Of a DNA stretch of 11,536 nucleotides, positions 8,766-11,536 are shown piece by piece (position 1 is the stretch's first letter; each line of letters starts with the position of its first letter). The notes below the pieces were generated by a model, which did not search any database, was not told the origin of the DNA, and saw only the letters and a list, made by a program, of their open reading frames with translations. The translations under genes and the position numbers were made by a program. The stretch is from Pleurotus djamor (lineage: Eukaryota; Basidiomycota; Agaricomycetes; Agaricales; Pleurotaceae), in NCBI GenBank assembly GCA_029747585.1, contig JAPEVF010001280.1, positions 1-11,536 of the forward strand. Reading direction: 5' to 3'.

Positions 8766-10756
8766 CTATCTTGAATACGGGTGATAGTTGTGTTGACCTC
8801 GTTGGCCTGCACGTTGAGGACCAACCCCATTGGCACCTGGAACCGCCGGGGGACCACCAGAACCACCTCTGGGTCCTCTGGGGATGGCGGGATTGCCACC
8901 CCCTTGCACCATTCCAGGACCACCTCTCCCCATGCCCATATTCCCTCCACCCATGCCCATACCCATACCGCCCATGCCACCCATGCCCATATTCGGATTC
9001 ATACCCATACCCATACCTCCTCCCATACCCATGCCCATTCCAGGTCGCATACCGCCCATACCACCCATCATAGCCGGGTTCATCGCGCCACTGTTGGCCA
9101 TTTGCATCATACGTGTGTACAACGCAGCGAGAGCTTGAGGGTCGAAGCCGGCGCCAGCTCCACCCATGGCACCGCCAGCAGCACCGGCACCAGCGCCAGC
9201 AGCTTGATTCACATTGCCGAAGTTGCCTTGTCCTCCTGCCATGTTACGGGCGTTGCCCTGATTACCGTACTCGGCACCTTGGTTTTCCTGGTAATTGTCA
9301 CGTTGATACCGTGGTTGAGCCAGCTTTACATCGATCTGGGTAGAAAGGTGGTCAAGAAAGGTGTGTGGAATGAATGTAGACGAGGGCTTACAAGTTTACC
9401 ATCAATCTCAAGGTTCCCAAAGCCGAGGATGGGTTGGACATTGGTGTCTTCAAAAGATATAAATCCAAAGCCCTTGCTACGACCAGTTTCTCGATCCAAC
9501 ATGACCGTCGAGTCGATGACCTTGCCGTATTGAGAGAAAAACTCGCGCATGGAATCGGAGGTAACGCTTCCCGGGAGACCGCCGATGAAAAGCTTAGTGG
9601 CACGTTGGTGCTCCTGGCGTGGTATAGCACGCTTAGGATCGATCTATATACGACATGGTCGTAAGGGAAGGGATAATCAAGACTACAGCTTCTACACGGT
9701 GACTAGGGCGTCTGCTTACGATTTTGCCGTCAAGGAAGTGTTCGCGGACCATGACTGCATTTACGCTGGCGGGGTCTTCGAACGTAAGGAAAGCGAAACA
9801 ACGCGAACGTCCTGCCGCATCACGCATAATAGTACATGCGTCAACCTTGCCAAATTGTTCAAAGTATTCTCGGAGAGCATCTAAAAGACAAACTACACTC
9901 AGCAAACCAAGCAAGGTCGAGGGGGAAACCATGTATCTACCATCTGTCGTATCCCAGTTGAGGCCACCGATGAACATTTTCCTAGAGACACATCCCGATT
10001 CGCAAGCGAATGCGTTTTTTGAGGANGGGGGGAATGAACATGGGGAAGATATTAGTATTCTGTTAAGCTAGAACAGGAGTGAATCAACAAAAGAGGGGAC
10101 ACTACTGTGAGAGCGATGAAGTGTCGTTAGCCTAGCCTAGGTGCTATTCAAGGGCATGTCACTAGAGGGTGATATCCTAGACGATCGACTGACTACGCGA
10201 AGCGGTCATCTATGGATGGGCTAGCGGCGCGACTGTTTCTTCATCCGTCCCGAGAGTAGGCCGAGGACTTGTAGGGGGAATGCGGGCCTGGAAAAACAAG
10301 TGAATTGAAAGGTCTCACCCTTCGTCTTTCATCTCCGAGGGTCGTACGCTACGTTCGGTAACCGGTATGTTCTGGTATTGGCCACCGTCACCCATGCCAG
10401 AGTAGTCTGATTGGTCTTGTTGTTCATATGTCGGTATCTGCTGCGGGGCTTGCGAAGCACTTGAAGGAATGGGTAATGTTTGAGGCGTCGAGGTGGTGAC
10501 AGTTGGGATGGGAGCGGGAGGCTCGCTTTTAACTACTGGCTCCTTAGCTGTCGCTGTCGTTGAAGTCGTCTGAGGCGTCGAAGAGGGTTTTGCGGGTTCA
10601 CTGGGCTCAGGCGCAGTGGATTTGGTTTCACTGTCTCCCAAAGCAGCGTCGGCAAATTCGTTGTCGTAAAGGTCTAAAACTACACTTTAGCCATCCCTGA
10701 ATGCTATAGAAAGAATTGAGCTCACCGCCGTAGAGGTCAGCATCGAGGTCAGACAT
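8766..10756 (-). CDS. Hrp1/hnRNP A/B-type RNA-binding protein with two RRMs and a Met/Gly-rich tail
   Basis: Six exons on the minus strand: 10756-10726, 10673-10319, 9981-9941, 9880-9720, 9643-9392 and 9335-8766. The introns are 52, 337, 60, 76 and 56 nt, all GT..AG. The frame holds and gives 469 aa. Start: MSDLDADLYG. Residues ~25-129 are a Pro/Ser/Thr-rich, probably disordered N-terminus. RRM1 (~131-196) has RNP2 MFIGGLNW and RNP1 RCFAFLTF. The linker begins IDPKRAIPR, and RRM2 (~214-285) has RNP2 LFIGGLPG and RNP1 KGFGFISF, followed by IDVKLAQPR. The 'ID.K.A.PR' linkers are typical of the yeast Hrp1 / DAZAP1 / Musashi group. The tail (~310-469) is Gly/Ala/Asn- then Met/Gly-rich, and the protein ends QHNYHPYSR, a likely PY-type nuclear import signal like that of yeast Hrp1, which Kap104 imports. 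In yeast, Hrp1 acts in mRNA 3'-end cleavage, export and decay; a similar nuclear mRNA role is inferred here. Position 170 in RNP1 is Cys rather than the usual Gly. No symbol is given because exact orthology to HRP1 versus a paralogue cannot be settled here. Confidence 0.9.
8929..9072 (-). repeat. Imperfect hexanucleotide repeat encoding the Met-Gly tract
   Basis: The plus strand is built largely of CCCATA/CCCATG/CCCATR-like units with occasional ACCGCC or ACCTCC interruptions. On the coding (minus) strand these are ATGGG(T/C) units that read as Met-Gly repeats, at about residues 368-416 of the RNA-binding protein (for example GMGMGMGGGMGMGM). The frame is kept throughout, so changes in length are likely in whole units. 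Such tracts can vary in copy number between strains. Antisense open frames across this stretch, rich in Pro/Met/Ile or His/Thr, are by-products of the repeat. Confidence 0.8.
9982..10318 (-). other. Unusually long intron (337 nt) in the RNA-binding protein gene
   Basis: It lies between the exon ending SEMKDEG and the exon beginning KMFIGGLNW. The donor is GTGAGA, the acceptor is CTCTAG, and a branch-like ATACTAATA lies near 10052. It is at least four times longer than every other intron of this gene (52-76 nt). Retention would give a stop codon (TGA) at once after the donor. It contains one undetermined base at 10026 next to a G run, so the local sequence may be imperfect. On the transcribed strand it has ten UAG triplets between 10223 and 10068. 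Confidence 0.75.
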
Positions 10757-11186
10757 GATGGTGGTGGTGAATGACAGAGAATGAAAATGCGTGACTAGGT
10801 GACGCCAGATGACAATGCATGTCACACTAGAACATGTGATACTTTCTCAGGAGTCAAGGAGCGACTCCTAAAGGGCCTCGGGCCTCAGGTCTGAATATTC
10901 CGACGGGTCACAGAGTCGCATTCGTTCAGCCCTCCGTGAGTGTGTCCATGGTTGTTCGAGGTCAGAGCGTGCTCATTAAAATCTTAGGCGTTTTGCTTGA
11001 AGTTCAAGAATTGGTCTATGTTAATGCGTGGCGGACATGACATGGACACGAGAGCATCTAGTTATGGCGAATAGTACCTACTTTGAATCACAGGTGCATT
11101 CAGGCTACTGCAAGTATACATGACTGAAGGTTGAAAACGCGCAGAGTCAATAGGGACACTACCACCTTTGTAAGATAAACACTCAT
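10757..11186 (-). promoter_or_regulatory. Intergenic region upstream of the RNA-binding protein gene
   Basis: These 430 nt lie between the start of the RNA-binding protein gene (10756) and the stop of the partial oxygenase-like gene (11187). The leader just before the ATG reads CACCACCATC on the minus strand. A GGCGTCACC / GTCACGC pair (about 10807-10788) could be a bZIP-type site, but this is weak. I found no clear TATA box and no supported gene. Confidence 0.35.
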
Positions 11187-11536
11187 TCAGATAGAGCTAA
11201 ATTTTTGTAGGATTGGAACAAGGCCTTTGGTCCTCTCCGGGTATGAGCCCACAGGGATGAGGAACACGAATGATCCGTCATTTCCGTCAAGTGTTTTATG
11301 GTGGTGGGTGTGTGAGAAGTACGAGATTCTGTGTCCTTTGAAATCAGGTTTGGTGATCCAGACGACGCTTGTTACTTCGTCGTTTTCATCTGCATCCTCC
11401 TCTTCCCCGGAGTCGTCATCCCCCCACGAGAGTTCCACACCGCCAGATTCCCGCAGGGCTTCCACGATGGTGGAAGCAAAGTGCAGGACACCTCCATTGA
11501 TGAATGGGATGTAGTCATGGGCAAACATGCGTTCGT
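11187..11536 (-). CDS. 2-oxoglutarate/Fe(II) oxygenase-like protein, C-terminal end only (paralogue of 1224-2617)
   Basis: The open frame enters from the right edge and ends at TGA (11189-11187), giving about 116 residues of C-terminus. The Met at 11528 is internal to the frame and probably not a start, because the frame stays open to the edge and the equivalent region of the paralogue is internal. It matches the last ~115 residues of the gene at 1224-2617 block by block: HDYIPFINGG vs LDYIPTDING, TIVEALRESGGVELSWG vs TIVDVLRDCRGAMLLEWG, an acidic run (DSGEEEDADEND vs DSEDDSDEDVD), VVWITKPDF vs VVWIAEPNF, and FVFLIPVGSYPERTKGLVPI vs LCFLIPVYAYAERMKQLVPV. The catalytic domain would lie outside the window. 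No intron is seen in this part. Confidence 0.85.
   Translation of the reverse strand, partial: ERMFAHDYIPFINGGVLHFASTIVEALRESGGVELSWGDDDSGEEEDADENDEVTSVVWITKPDFKGHRISYFSHTHHHKTLDGNDGSFVFLIPVGSYPERTKGLVPILQKFSSI

Noticed and set aside
8929..9072. CRISPR-like or minisatellite array
   Set aside because: The units are six-base and imperfect, without unique spacers, and they read in frame as Met-Gly of a real protein.
8781..9533. Long plus-strand open frame (250 codons, His/Thr-rich) and a Pro/Met/Ile-rich frame at 8830-9138
   Set aside because: Both lie antisense to the well-supported RNA-binding protein gene, and their composition is dictated by the hexamer repeat. No splice signals or motifs.
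9724..10071. Plus-strand open frame spanning the undetermined base at 10026
   Set aside because: It is antisense to RRM1 exons and intron, with no motif, and includes an ambiguous codon.
10085..10230. tRNA or other structured RNA suggested by short palindromes such as CCTAGCCTAGG
   Set aside because: No A-box/B-box pair or cloverleaf could be built, and the stretch sits inside an intron of a well-supported gene.

Overview
The window looks like nuclear DNA of an agaricomycete (mushroom-forming) basidiomycete. The evidence is genes broken into many short exons by introns of about 46-76 nt with GT..AG ends, CT-rich leaders before start codons, and protein families that I know mainly from Agaricomycetes: the basidiomycete-expanded 2-oxoglutarate/Fe(II) oxygenase-like proteins, a DUF6593 protein and small secreted alanine-rich proteins. 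I saw no bacterial-type operon, CRISPR array, tRNA, rRNA or intact transposon. All gene models below were built by hand by joining exons across splice sites so that the frame is kept. None has been checked against transcripts.

Layout from left to right. (1) 1-476, minus: 5' part of a small secreted protein gene that runs off the left edge. (2) 1224-2617, minus: complete 2OG-Fe(II) oxygenase-like gene whose iron-ligand Asp appears to be His. (3) 3398-5324, plus: a nine-exon gene for a protein of about 469 aa that I do not recognise, divergent from gene 2. (4) 6205-6821, plus: complete four-exon gene for a 145-aa secreted protein, clearly paralogous to gene 1, with the same intron positions and phases. 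(5) 7760-8478, plus: four-exon DUF6593 protein of 182 aa. (6) 8766-10756, minus and convergent with gene 5: six-exon, two-RRM Hrp1/hnRNP A/B-type RNA-binding protein of 469 aa with a Met/Gly-rich tail. (7) 11187-11536, minus: C-terminal end of a second 2OG-oxygenase-like gene, paralogous to gene 2, running off the right edge.

The genes do not form an obvious pathway. The striking organisation is two paralogue pairs interleaved in 11.5 kb (secreted proteins: 1 and 4; oxygenase-like proteins: 2 and 7), which suggests local duplication in a family-rich accessory region next to one conserved housekeeping gene (6). Points worth a second look are the HxD-to-HxH change in the oxygenase, the unrecognised 469-aa protein with an ambiguous exon junction, the unusual RNP1 residue in RRM1, introns at equivalent positions in both RRMs, and an exceptionally long UAG-rich intron in the RNA-binding protein gene.
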